This document shows positions 41,856 through 54,200 of a stretch of 64,000 nucleotides of DNA, one piece after another. The stretch's first letter is position 1; each line of letters begins with the position of its first letter. Both the position numbers and the translations under genes were made by a program. The DNA comes from Karalla daura (lineage: Eukaryota > Chordata > Actinopteri > Chaetodontiformes > Leiognathidae), in assembly GCA_029224185.1 (NCBI GenBank), contig CM055197.1:22644862-22708861 (forward strand), given 5' to 3'. A model generated the notes under the pieces. The model saw only the letters and a list, made by a program, of their open reading frames with translations. It ran no database searches and had not been told where the DNA came from.

Positions 41856-44800
41856 GTGAGAGCCTGCGTCCGCGCGCGCGTCTGCGTGAAACGGGGCGAC
41901 GGAAGCGGACGTCTGAGTGACCGGTGGAGGCGGGAGGGTTGGTCACAGCGCGCAAATACACACAAATACACCAAATTATTGCGATTTTTTTTGTTTGGTT
42001 TTGATCGGATAGACGTTATGGGACTACAAGTAGGGCGACGTACAGACCACAAAGGGAGAGCCAGATTCTTTGTTAAGAAAACGGCCCTTTCTCTTGACCT
42101 GTCTCTCATCGAACCTGTGAATTCACTGATACCTGGTGACCGATCGGGGGCTTCATCCAGCCAGCGATGGGCCGAGGCCGGAAACCAGTGGCGTCTGGCG
42201 GAGGGGGGGGGGGTTGGGGGGCGATGCCGGCGCATCCCTTTAAACGTCTCCCTTTGGACGCGGGGAACGGGATTAGCAAGTTTCGATTCGCAGAGCAGAT
42301 CAGGCCGCTGCCCTCTAATGGGCCGCTTATGGAGAGATGTGGGGTGGGGGGGTGGGGGGGTGGGGGGGAGGGACGTGGCAGCCGCTCCCAGGGTCTCTTT
42401 GTTTTGGCGCGCCGTGCCGCCGCTGGATGGGCGGATTATCCAAAGACGGGCAAAATATTTAAATAAATGCCACATCTGTCAGGGGGACGGTCCAGCCCAC
42501 ACTCTGCGGGTTTGCCGCCGTCATTATCTCCAACCGGGCCGGCTGGCGTGCGTGCGTGCGTGCCCCCCCTCGCCACTTTCTTGCGTGTGCGTGTGTGTGT
42601 GGCAGTTGACAGTTAGCGAAGAAAACGGATGACGCCGCTGCTCAGGCCCGGCTGGCCTCTGTCTGCCCCAGTGCATCCACCTTTGCCTGGCCTCACATTT
42701 AGGTTGCGTGTGTGTGTGTGTGCATAGTGACCGGTGATGTTTGGAAAATGTCTTTTGTTTTCCTTTTCCTCGCCGCGATTAACGCTTTTCGTCTCTCCGC
42801 TTGCATTGCAGACCTTTATAGTGCTCAACAAAGGGAAGGCCATCTTCAGATTCAGCGCCACGTCCGCACTCTACATACTCAGCCCGTTCCACTTCCTCCG
42901 ATCCGTGGCCATCAAGGTCCTGGTCCATTCATATCCTTTTGGATCACCGGAGGGGGGGGGGGGTTGGAGGGGCCCCGAGAACGCGCGCTCTCTCCAAAGT
43001 CGAGGATGACAGAGGCGACGTGAGGATCTTTCAGTAGTTAATCATCGGGATTAGGGTGTGTGTGTGTGGGGGGGGGGGGGGGGGGGGGGGGGGGGTAACA
43101 GCACCACTCTCAGGTATTGCTTTTAGCGCAACATGGAGACCGGGCTGCGGAGACCCCGTGAAACGTCCTCCAGTGAAACGATGCTCCCAGAGGTCCGGGC
43201 GTCCTGCCGCCACGATGTTTTCCCCGATTCCTCCTCCCCGCGCGTCCCTGTTGGACTTTTCCGCCGTCCCGTTTTTTGAAAGCGCTTCGTAATGGTCCTC
43301 GCTGGCGTGGCAGACCAAATCCCCCCTCATATCCCTCTTTTAATCTCTGAAATGAAATAAGAGCAAGGAGATTTTGCGTCATGTGACGGCCGCCTATTAG
43401 TTCCCAGGCAGCCGACTGGTACTTCACATGCGGGGAGTTTTTCCCCCTCTGGGTCTCCGCTTGGACGGCAGAATATCTGCAGAATATCACCTATCGAGTG
43501 CCACTTTCACTTTGAGTGAGACGGTATAGAAATAATCACGAGGCTTCCCCCCCATCCATGCGCAAAGCCTCACTGCCGGAACGTCCGTGTTCAGGTCGCC
43601 ACCGAATTTACACTCATCCGTTTGGTGTTTTGCTCAGAAACCGACGTTTTTTTCAGAGTCATTCCGATTCTGTCCTCGTAGATATTGGAAACGAAGCAAT
43701 TTCGTTAGAGTGCAGAGGAGGGTCCTCTGTTCCATTCGACCACAGGAGATACCGCTCGCCCGCTCTACCGTTCAATGGAATTTACTTACATTTCCCGTAA
43801 TCTGCATTTGAGTGTCCCTCTAATTCCGTTGGCACGCGCGGTGGCGCTTGATCCTAATGGTTGTGCGTTGGATTACGCGTATCGTTTCGTGATCCGCCGC
43901 CGCGTTGTTCCGTCTCCTCTCACCGCACGCTCCTCCTTAACCGCCCTCCCCACCTTGTTCAGCCTGTTCATCATGTGCACCATACTGACCAACTGCTTCT
44001 TCATGGCCATGTCGGACCCGGCGCCGTGGACCAAGTACCTGGAGTGAGTACGCGCGCACATACGTCTCAGATGATACCTGACTGAAACTGAGCTCTGCGT
44101 GCTCTAATGGGGGGGCTGTGCTGGGCTTTGTTCTCCTGTCAGGAGTGAAAGTGGCAGGGACGGTGGCAGAGTGAGTACGCGCCACTGTCTGTAGCATGCT
44201 GCACGCCGCCCGCATCGGCAAAGACCCTGTCCTTTTCAAACTTACGTCCTGTCACATTCCACCTTCAAGGAAAACAGGAGAATGTATGGGATTAGCTGCA
44301 TGTTTTCCAGTCGCCATGCCAAGCCTGAGGCGGCGCTGTCACTTTAATGGTGACGGATCTATAATTCATGTCCAGTCTAGCCAACTTAAGCTTTCCTCCA
44401 CTTATGAATGCCAAGTCAACGTCCTCACCTTGTGCCATGGTGTAACTGTAGAAGGTCCAGGCATGTTAGCTTAGCGTCTTGCACCGTTAGCAATGGCGCA
44501 GCTCCATCTCCTTCGATTGAAGGCTATGGAATCCGCGCGAACACCATTTCTTCTTCTGCTTTTCGCATGCGTGGCCTTCGGGCCCTCCCTCCCCTGAGAG
44601 GGAACCGTGGGTCGCCGGCGCTCACCCCTCTGTTTTCCCCGTCCTGTGACTGCTCTCTCCAGGTACACCTTCACCGCCATCTACACCTTCGAGTCGGCAA
44701 TAAAGATATTCGCCCGGGGGTTCTGCGTGGTGCCGTTCACCTTCCTGCGGGATCCGTGGAACTGGCTGGACTTCATCGTCATCGTCATGGCGTAAGGAGC

Positions 44801-46453
44801 CGCCTCGTGCCAGAGTGACCGCGGTCGGCCGGTCGTCCCCCCCCCCACCCCCCGTGCACAAAAACACGCTGAAACGATAAGCCCGGTGTTGGGGTCAGAG
44901 ATCCGTGTGCCGTGACTCACTGGCCCCGAGGCGGCAGGTGGCAGATTAGACAGGTGACCTCTGGACGTGTGGATGCGGTGTCTGGGACCAATCGTCCCCC
45001 CATCGGACATTCGCTGCGTTTGAAAACAGCCCGACCCGGAAATCCCCTCTCCTGTGGGGTAGACCCGTGGAGAGCCGCGGTCGTTGCCTGCAGGGATCAA
45101 TTTGCTCTTCATTAATAACGCTTCCATTGGCCAACTCCTGCACCGATTCCGCTCGCTCAGGTGTTAAACCGAGCTAAAACGGAAATGTCCCTCGCCTCCG
45201 TCCATGCCCTAGACAGCAGAAACCTTCCTCCTGTTGTGAGCTAGAATCGAGCCGGAGCCTCCAGAGCTGGAAGAGCTTCTTGTTTTTTAAGAGGAAGCAC
45301 AACGGTGTTCACAACACATCATTGATGTCAGCCTTTTTGAACTTGTCAAGAAAAGAAACAGGATTCCAAGATACTAAGCCACTGATCGGTCTTTGAATTA
45401 CAATATTTCGATGGATTGGAAACCGATCATTAACCCTGGTTATCCTTAATACTTTGAGTTTCCGCGCAGATGTTCCTAAGTCTCCTCATGTCAAATTCCA
45501 GATATGTGACCGAGTTTATCGACCTCGGGAACGTCTCGGCGCTAAGGACCTTCCGGGTGCTGCGAGCGCTCAAAACCATCTCGGTCATCCCAGGTAAAAC
45601 ACCCAGCCCAAAGCTTGCATGCCTTCTCCCAGACACTCCCTGCCCATTCAACTCCATACCGAATGTGCCACGCCCCCCCCCCCCTCTGCGCCAAGGTCTG
45701 AAGACCATCGTGGGCGCCCTGATCCAGTCGGTGCGGAAGCTGGCGGACGTCATGATCCTCACCGTCTTCTGCCTCAGCGTGTTCGCCCTCATCGGCCTGC
45801 AGCTCTTCATGGGGCTGCTGCGGCAGAAGTGCGTCCGCAGCCTGGCGCACTGCGTCAACTCCTCCCACAGCTTCAACGAATCCTTCACCTGCAACAACAG
45901 GACCTGGAGCTCCCGGGCGGACTTCCTCAGCAGCGAAGGTCAGCCGGAGACGACGCTCCGCAGACGCGTGCAAGCTTTGAGAGACCGAAACGTGACCCTC
46001 TCGCGTCTGTCCTCTCCTCAGATAACTTTTACAAAGTCGAAGGAGCGAAGGATGCCTTAATATGTGGATACGGAAGCGATGCGGGGTAAGTGAGCGCGTC
46101 CTGCCTACCCTTCGTTGAGCATCACGTCAAGGCATCTAACGGCTTTTCGATCCCCCGCATGTCACGTGTGTCATTGGATGGGGCGGCTTGAGTGTCCGAC
46201 CGGGTGCAAACAGTTTTCCCGTGCACACAGGCCACATATGGAAACCGGTCGACTCACAGGCACAATGAAAAGAGAAATGATCCCATCGGGTCAGGACGGG
46301 GTTAGGTGGGGGGTGGGGGTGGGGTTGGGGGGGATGGGGGGGATGGGGGGTTGGTGTAGCGTGAGAGAGACTGCACACAAGACGACATGTGGCGTGGATA
46401 ATCACCCTCGGCTCCACTGGAACCCTTTTGCAGAGAAACATGGAGTTGCCAGC

Positions 46454-46511
<58 letters not shown>

Positions 46512-49500
46512 GGGAGAGAGAGGGAGGGGGGTCTTTGGAGATTTCATCATCTCAAAAGCTCTGTGGCATGTTTAGGTTAACCAGAGCGGGGCGGATCACT
46601 TCGGACCGGTGCTCTGACGCGTTGTCCTCTGCCGGGCAGCGCTCCTGCACGCCGCCTTTGTTTTCCAATCAAGGCACAGCGTGAAACCGTCCAAATATCG
46701 CTACTCAGCCCCGGGCCGCGCCGAATAATCCCGTAAATCCAAAATGCTTTTGAGACGAGCACAACGGGATGACTCTGGCCGTGCCAGGCCCAGTCCGAGG
46801 GCTATAATGAGCTAAGTACCCATCTGTGTGAATCAGCGGTCCCGCGGCTCCCGCTAACGGCTTCCACCGGGCGCCCTTGTTCCTGATACAAGACAATGGA
46901 GGGCAGCAAATGAGAAGATAATGTGATGTTAGTTAGTTCACGAAAACACAATTATTCATCTCCATGACAGCAACCATTATCTTGGTCTAAAAAGTCCTGC
47001 AAATGTAATCTTTTGTTCTTCTTTTAGCCCCTTACACTTTTGCACTGAATATGCTAAATATGCAAATGATATGCAAATGACGATGCTTAAAAGTTAGGAA
47101 CAACATTTGGATTGTTCCAATCGTCTGGATTGTTCGGTTTGAAGCCTTTGAAGCACAACACTTGGGGAGAAAACATTTCCTCCTCCTCCCTTTGACTCCT
47201 TAGCTGGGATGAAAATTGCTTATGAAATGTGATGAATTAATACCTACTGTACATGCAGTGTAGGTTGTCCTCCATAGATGCATCTACATGCTTCCTCTGT
47301 ATCCCAGGATAAAAACTTTAGAGACAAAGGAAAAGATTCATCGCATATGCCACCGATTAATGTGAACCCAATTATTAGCATTAATGAGGCTCAATAAGGC
47401 ATTTCTGTGCGGAGTCTGCATGTGGTACCTGTTTGTGCTGTTTGGGCTCTCTTGGGATACTCTCCTCCCACAGTGCAAAAACATGCATGTGACTGTATGG
47501 TCCAGTTGGAGACCCCAAATTGACCTGTCCAAGGTTCCTTCCCTGCCTCCACCCCGTGTGTGCCGGTGAAAGGCTCCAGCAGGGCCCCGGGTGACACCAG
47601 TGGGGTTGCGAAAATGGATGAGAGCCCTTTATTCCACTGGCACCGGAGTCAGCAGCCAAACCCTTCGCTTTGCAATCACCCCGTCTGACCTCCCCCTCCG
47701 AACGCGTAGCAACATAATCTCCCAAGAAGCAAAGTCTGACTCAGTGATTTCGTGCTCAAGGAGAGTCCATCTGAGGGCGCTCGGCGGGAAACGACATCAC
47801 CCAACGCCGCAAACAGTGGGTCAGTAAGATCAGACAATGTGACCTGTGCAGCTGTGCCAGGGTTTACCTACCCGCCGCAGCTGGACTTCTGCTAGATTTC
47901 CCGCCTGTCGTTCTTGTCCCTGTCGTGCGGGGAGCTCTGCGCCCGGTCCACGGTGATCAACGTTCAGTCCCATTCAGATTTAATCTTTCCTGTGCCTAAT
48001 GGCTGTATTAATGGCTCTATAGACGTTCGGAGGACGAGGGCGGATTAGTCCATCTTTGGCCCCCTTTTAATTTTAGACCCGTCCCCTCATTACGAAGAAA
48101 ACGATGTTTATCGCACGTGTCTGCCTTGGCGGCCAGATCGACGTCGGATCAAAGAATGGCAGGGCGCCGACGGGAGACTTAGCAGGTCATAGGTGAACGT
48201 AACCACAAGACAGCTCGCGCGCCTGTCGGCGAAATGAACGAGACGGCCTTTTAACTCCTGCGACGTTTTAGATGGAACTTCCCGAGGCCGGCCGTGGAGA
48301 CGGGCAAGATATTAAGCGGGCCAGGATGGAGGACATAAAACATAGAGGATGCTTAATCTTTTGAGTGTATTCCAACAAGTAATCCCTGAGTAGATTTCCA
48401 AATTAAAGCTTTGGATACGTTATGATGACACACAGGCACACATGTGGCACACAAGTGGGCACATATGCCCCCACGCGCGCACGCGCGCACACACGCACAC
48501 GCACACGCACGCACATGTAAATGGTTATTTTCCGCCTTTGACGGCTGACAACTTGGCGATTGGCGATTCGCTCAGGGTCCAAGGTCCCCCCCCCCCCGTC
48601 CGCCGTCGAGTTCAGGCAAACGCTCATCCCCTCGCATCTTAAAGCCACGGTGCGTCGGGGATTACGACTCTCCACTTTTGCCCTTGACCGGATAGATGCC
48701 GGGGGAAAGTGCTGTCAGCAGGCTAAAAAAAAAAAAAAGAGCTCCTCCGCCCCGGGGCCCAGATATGAGCGGGGATTCCGACACTTTTTGGTCAAGGGTC
48801 GCGCTAACTTCTGAGTTAATGAACGCCTGGGGGGGGGGGGGGGGGATGAGTCGCGTCTGAACGCTTCCTCCAGATCAAGTTAAAATACATACTAGGTTAG
48901 GTTCAAGCCAGTCAGTCCAGCATTCTGATACTGACACGACTGCATACTGTATTACGTCCTCGTGCAAATAGCGCCCGGTTGGATGCTAGCTGTGAATACG
49001 GATGCTAGCTGTAAATAAGGCGTATCGGAGCCCCTCCCCCTTCCCCCGTGAGCCGCATGTGTCAGGGCGGCTCTCCTTCGGGACCTCAGGACGAAGCCGC
49101 GCAGTCTCCTCCGGGGCCCGGTCGCTGTAGAAAACCCGGGAACACCGGGCCGATGGCGGCCCCGTTCCGACGTCTGTTTTGAGTTCGACAGAAGCGGCTC
49201 CTTGCTGGTCGTTCTTTCGGACGGGGGACCTCGCCTGGGCCGGCTTTTAGGGAAGAGCGAAAGCCCGGTGGGGAAGATTCGGACACATGATTAGACAGCT
49301 TTTGGCAGTTGCCCCCTGCCAGTTGGACGTCAGCACATAGACCAGGGGTGGGGAACCTGTTCCTCAAAGAGCCGCTGTGGCTGCAGGTTTTTGTTCCAAC
49401 CGAGCAGCAGCACACCTGATTCGGCTCATTCAATCAACCAATCCGAGTCTTCAGACGGCCGACTGGTCAGCCTGTGTGCTCTGGATGGGTTGGAACGAAA

Positions 49501-50018
49501 ACCTGCAGCCACATGGCTCTTTGAGGAACAGGTTCCCTACCCCCGATATAGACGTGCAGAGATGCAGTTTCGTCATGAAGTAATTCAGGGGTTGTTCTCC
49601 CTTCTCCGTTTCGACCGAGCCAATAGTGACAAGCACACTTGATTTGAGAATATCAAGCCCGTCCAAGCGCTTCATCGTGAAGTGTTCAGGGACAGCTCTG
49701 CGTGTGCGTGCGTGCGTGTGGTGACAGGGAGGCGGAGGGCTGTCCTCTGCCTGGTGATAGGCTGCGCGGGGCTGCAGAGGGTGTCCGGGCCTGACTGGTG
49801 GATGCCGCTCTGTCCTGATGTCCGTGAGCCTCCCCGCTCAGCTGGCCGGCTGGCGAGATGTGCAGCTGTTCCGGCCCGCGGCGCGCTGCCCGCCCAGCTG
49901 TTTCCCGGGCCATTACCAAATTATTCTGCACTCAGATTGACATGGCAGTCCAGCTTGTTCTCAGCTGCCGGACTTAAATATTTGCTGTAATGCCACTATG
50001 CTGACAATGACGATCAGG

Positions 50019-50056
<38 letters not shown>

Positions 50057-51183
50057 GAGAGAGAGGGAGGCACGGAGCTGGACATTTTTGAACTGCAATT
50101 TGATATCCATCTGGCGCCGCTTAATCCCCTCTGCTCCGCTGCGTTTTAGTGCCGCGGCGCAGCGCGGGGCGGGTTCCCAGGGTCCTCCTCCGCTTGAAGT
50201 AATGGCGTTGATGGCGGCGCGTGTACTTACTGGCTCATCCACCTCTCCGCGCTACCGCAGAGTCAAAGGCCACGGGGGCTACGTGTGGACACCGGAGATG
50301 TTGTTAGCGCTCCGAAGCAGGCCGCACGCCACCGGCAGCTTTATCCCCCCCCCCCCCCCCCGCCACCCCCCCCCCCCAACCCCAGCTGCCGTCACCTATC
50401 GCCACTGTCATCCCTCCCCTGCTGTTTGTGCACCGCAGGAAGTGTCCGGACGGATTCGACTGTCTGAAAGTGGGGAGGAACCCAAACTACGGCTACACCA
50501 GCTTCGACACCTTCGGCTGGGCCTTCCTGGCCCTCTTCCGGCTCATGACCCAGGATTACTGGGAGAAGCTGTTTCACCAGGTGCAGTTTCACACTCTCAA
50601 TTTTTCGTTTTTGGTAATATTCTATTGCCCCTCCCTGTTGAATGCTCATGGGTAAGCCATGAAGTACGGTCATTTGACTTACGTCAGCTGTGCTACTCAT
50701 GTTCATGCCGTAGTTTGTGTGACAATCCCATCCCGACATGTGAGCCATTTCCTCCGAGCATTAGCACAGGCCAAATCAGCATCTCTGTATTAACGGGGGG
50801 GGGGGGGGGGGGTGACTTTTCAAAGTGGAAGACCAGTGACGGACCCCCACGACGTGCAACTCGCAAGATTCGCATTTCAGACTTGTCGTAACATAACGTT
50901 CCGCTGAGCCCCAGACGGACAACAAAATCAGACAGCTCTTCATGAAAGGCTTTATTGAGGCCGAAGATTAATCATGTGAACATCGTTTTGCAACAGAGCG
51001 CATGGGCACCGAGTGGCGTAAGCCTTGGGGCCAACATGAACGGCTCAGCCGGACCGTGTCTGCTTACAGTGCTCACTATAAGAGGCCGGTGGTCAGAGAC
51101 TTTGAACTGTCTCTTAAGTAAGACGAGGCTCTTCACAATGCACGTTACACCTTTCTGGGTTGTGTTCGACTTTAGGCAAAACA

Positions 51184-51217
<34 letters not shown>

Positions 51218-54200
51218 CTTTTTCTTTAAAAAGAGGATCATTTGTTCCGATCGTTTGTTCTGTATTGTCCATCATTTTGCATCTGCTGAATGAAATCCGT
51301 CACTGCCATAGGTCTTAACACCATCTAAGAAGGCACCTGTGACACGATGTAACTGCCCTGGCTTGACGTGTTGCTCCCACAGACGCTGCGCTCAGCGGGC
51401 AAGACCTACATGGTCTTCTTTGTGCTGGTCATTTTCCTGGGCTCCTTCTACCTGGTCAACCTCATCCTGGCCGTGGTGGCCATGGCCTACGAGGAGCAGA
51501 ACCAGGCCACCATAGCCGAGGCCTGGCAGAAGGAGAGGGAGTTCCAGCTGGCCATGGAGCACCTGCGCCGAGAGCAAAGAGTGGGTGCCGGCCGCGAGTG
51601 GCAGCGAGGCCGCCGCTCCCCGGGGACACCCGAATAACGCCGTTTCTGTCCGTGTCCAGCTGGCGGCAAAGAGGCAGGCGCAGGAGACGGACTCCGTGCT
51701 GTCTCCGGAGCTGTCTCCGTTCTGCCTGAAGATGGGCAGCGTGCGGCGCAGCGGCAGCAGGCGGCGGCGATCCCACCGGACGCTGTCCGAGGAGACGGCG
51801 GAGGAGGCGGCCGAGGAGAAGTTGGAGCCGGCGGACGAGCCAGTGGTACAGCAGCCTCACTCTCGCCCGAGCCTTTGGTGTGTGCGCGGGAGCTAATGTG
51901 CCCTGTGTGCGTGCGTGTGTGTGTGTGTGTGCGCGTGTGCAGCCTCCTCTGTCCCCACTCCCCGCCCACCCCCTGCTGGCCACCCTCTCCGCCCACCCGC
52001 TCAGCACCAGGAGGGGAAGCCAGGTCAGCATCTTCAGCTCCTTCCGGGCTCGCAACAACTCGGAGGCGGACTTCGGGGACGACGAGTACAGCGTTCACGG
52101 GGACGCCTTCCGGAGCCGCGCCGGCTCCACGGCGACGCCCTGGAAGCGACGGACGGGCAGCGTGCGGAGCCACTGCTCCCAAAGCGTCACGCCGAGCCTC
52201 AACATCAACGGCCGACTCAACATCTCGCTGGACCAGAACGGGGTCACCACGCTGGGGCTGCACACCCCCACCTCCACGCTGGCTCACAGCATGGAGGTGG
52301 TCAGGGAGGACACAGTGAGTGACGGGGGAGGGGGGGCGATCATGTGAACGGAGCTCATCGAAATCAGAACACGCTGTTGGTTCACGGGGGGGAGGGGTTC
52401 TGTTCAGGGTGCATTTTCCGGGACCGTTTTGCTCACCCTCGGGCGTTGCTTTTCTCTGTCTCCTAGAAAGCCACCAATGTGGAAGACGCAGTTCCCCGAG
52501 CTCTCTTCCAGCCCTCCCCAGGGGTGGCTGAGCCTCCCCCCGTGCAGAGGAAAAGAGGGCTGAGCTCCGTCAGCTTTCTCAGCGATGCGATGGACGGTGA
52601 GCCCCGCACCCAGTCAAAGAAATCCATCTTGTTGCTACTGAGCCACGAGCAATGAGACCAGACCGGCCGACACTGCGAGCCCGGCTTCCACAGTCGAGGG
52701 CTGTGGCGTTGACCTTGGCGTCTCCCTCTTTGCAGAGCTGGAGGAGTCGAGGCAGAAGTGCCATCCCTGCTGGTACACCTTCGCCAAGAAGTACCTGATC
52801 TGGGACTGCTGCCCCTGGTGGCTCCAGCTGAAGGAGTGGGTGAAGTTGATGGTGATGGACCCCTTCCTGGACCTGGGCATCACCATATGCATCGTGCTCA
52901 ACACCCTCTTCATGGCGCTGGAGCACTACCCCATGACCGATGAGTTCAACACGATGCTCTCCGTGGGCAATCTGGTGAGGGTCTTCCGGTGGTGGCTCTT
53001 GGCGGGCCCCCAGCATGTCACACGCGCTTTCTTTTAAGGGCCTCCTGGGTTGTTGAGAGGGCTGAAAGCGTTAAGAGGAAACGCGGTCAGATAATGTATT
53101 TATAACTAGTAGTTTCTGGCTGCTTAGGGTCAAACGGGGCCGTGTTGAGCCTCTGTCAAAGGCTCCGCTTTATTTGTGATTATCCATGGTAAGAGGGAGT
53201 ATTTTTAGCACAAGAGGGGACTGATTTCCCTAGTTGTATTTTGCCGTCTCCCCCTACTGGTAAACGGTACACTCTGCCTTAAAAAAGCTCTAAAAAAAAG
53301 TTATAGCGATCTCACACCCTCGACTATGGGAATAAGCAATTGTGCTTTGGGGGCCAGGATTTGTATTTGGTTGTAAAATGCTGTTGTTTTTGTCTCTATT
53401 TTCTTATCACTTTGACACGATCTGATCCAAACTGACAATGCCGAACCACTTTGAGACGGCAGAGCAAAACAAGTGGCTGAAGACACTGAGACGTTTTCAT
53501 TGAGGAGTCGAGGGGTCATTGTGTCTCCATTGCGATCTGCTCGACTCTCTGCTCGGATGTTCATATGTGCCAAGCATTGAGGCTCTGTCCCCCCCGCCCC
53601 TTCCTGCTGTGTCCGTCCCTGGTCTCCCTTTCAAAGGTGTTCACGGGGATCTTCACGGCCGAGATGGTGCTGAAGCTGATCGCAATGGATCCCTACTACT
53701 ACTTCCAACAGGGCTGGAATATCTTTGACGGCGTCATCGTCTGCCTCAGCCTGATGGAGCTGGGCCTGTCAAACGTGGAGGGCTTGTCCGTGCTGCGGTC
53801 TTTCAGACTGGTAAAAGAACCCCTTACCCCTCCTCACTCAGGCCAAGATAACAATAATGATAATAATACAAAATAGGAGAGAGAAAACATATGTGGATAA
53901 ATATATAAACTTGGGGGGGAATCAACTCGGTGAGATTACGGGATTATGAGTTATGAGAGAAAAATGTGAAAAAGGCAAGTGCTTAGACACATACAAAGCA
54001 AGTATTGGGGTACATTTACTGAAGAAAGGTGCTATGTGTGGCTCCACTCTCCACTTCATCCACCACTGATGAAAGATGCCACACTTAATGTAATGAATGA
54101 GGCGAAGTGACATATAGATGAAAACAAAACAAACGACACCTCATCCTGTTCATTTGAATGAGGGCTTCAAACTTACTTCGCCCAACAGCACTGACAAAAC

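Larger units (their letters stand above)
46086..50438 (+). other. Sodium channel intron 7, 4.35 kb
   Basis: This is the longest intron in the domain I region. It holds GA microsatellites (about 46459-46525 and 50018-50071), a CG/CA array (about 48474-48515), a G tract (about 48830-48845), an hAT MITE (49343-49545), and a poly(C) block (about 50346-50378) just before exon 8. No exon-like sequence with compatible phase was seen. Confidence 0.7.
42812..51580 (+). other. Sodium channel domain I (eight exons)
   Basis: Exons 2-9 encode about residues 90-448. S1 begins near residue 129, S2 near 160 and S3 near 190. S4 carries R217, R220, R223 and K226 at three-residue spacing. The S5-P extracellular loop has Asn-linked sites (NSS, NES, NRT) and paired Cys. 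The pore helix ends MTQDYWEKL, with D374 as the Asp of the DEKA filter and Y375 beside it. S6 runs VFFVLVIFLGSFYLVNLILAVVAMAY. Exon 5 has D209, the adult-type acidic residue, and no second copy of this exon is visible nearby. Intron 2 is U12-type. Intron 7 is 4.35 kb and holds one MITE and several simple repeats. Confidence 0.92.

Noticed and set aside
41856..42632. Read-through of the sodium-channel exon 1 frame to 42632
   Set aside because: The conserved protein stops at the AGG|GTGAGA donor; the extension is intronic and the next family residues (TFIVLNKGK) are in the exon at 42812.
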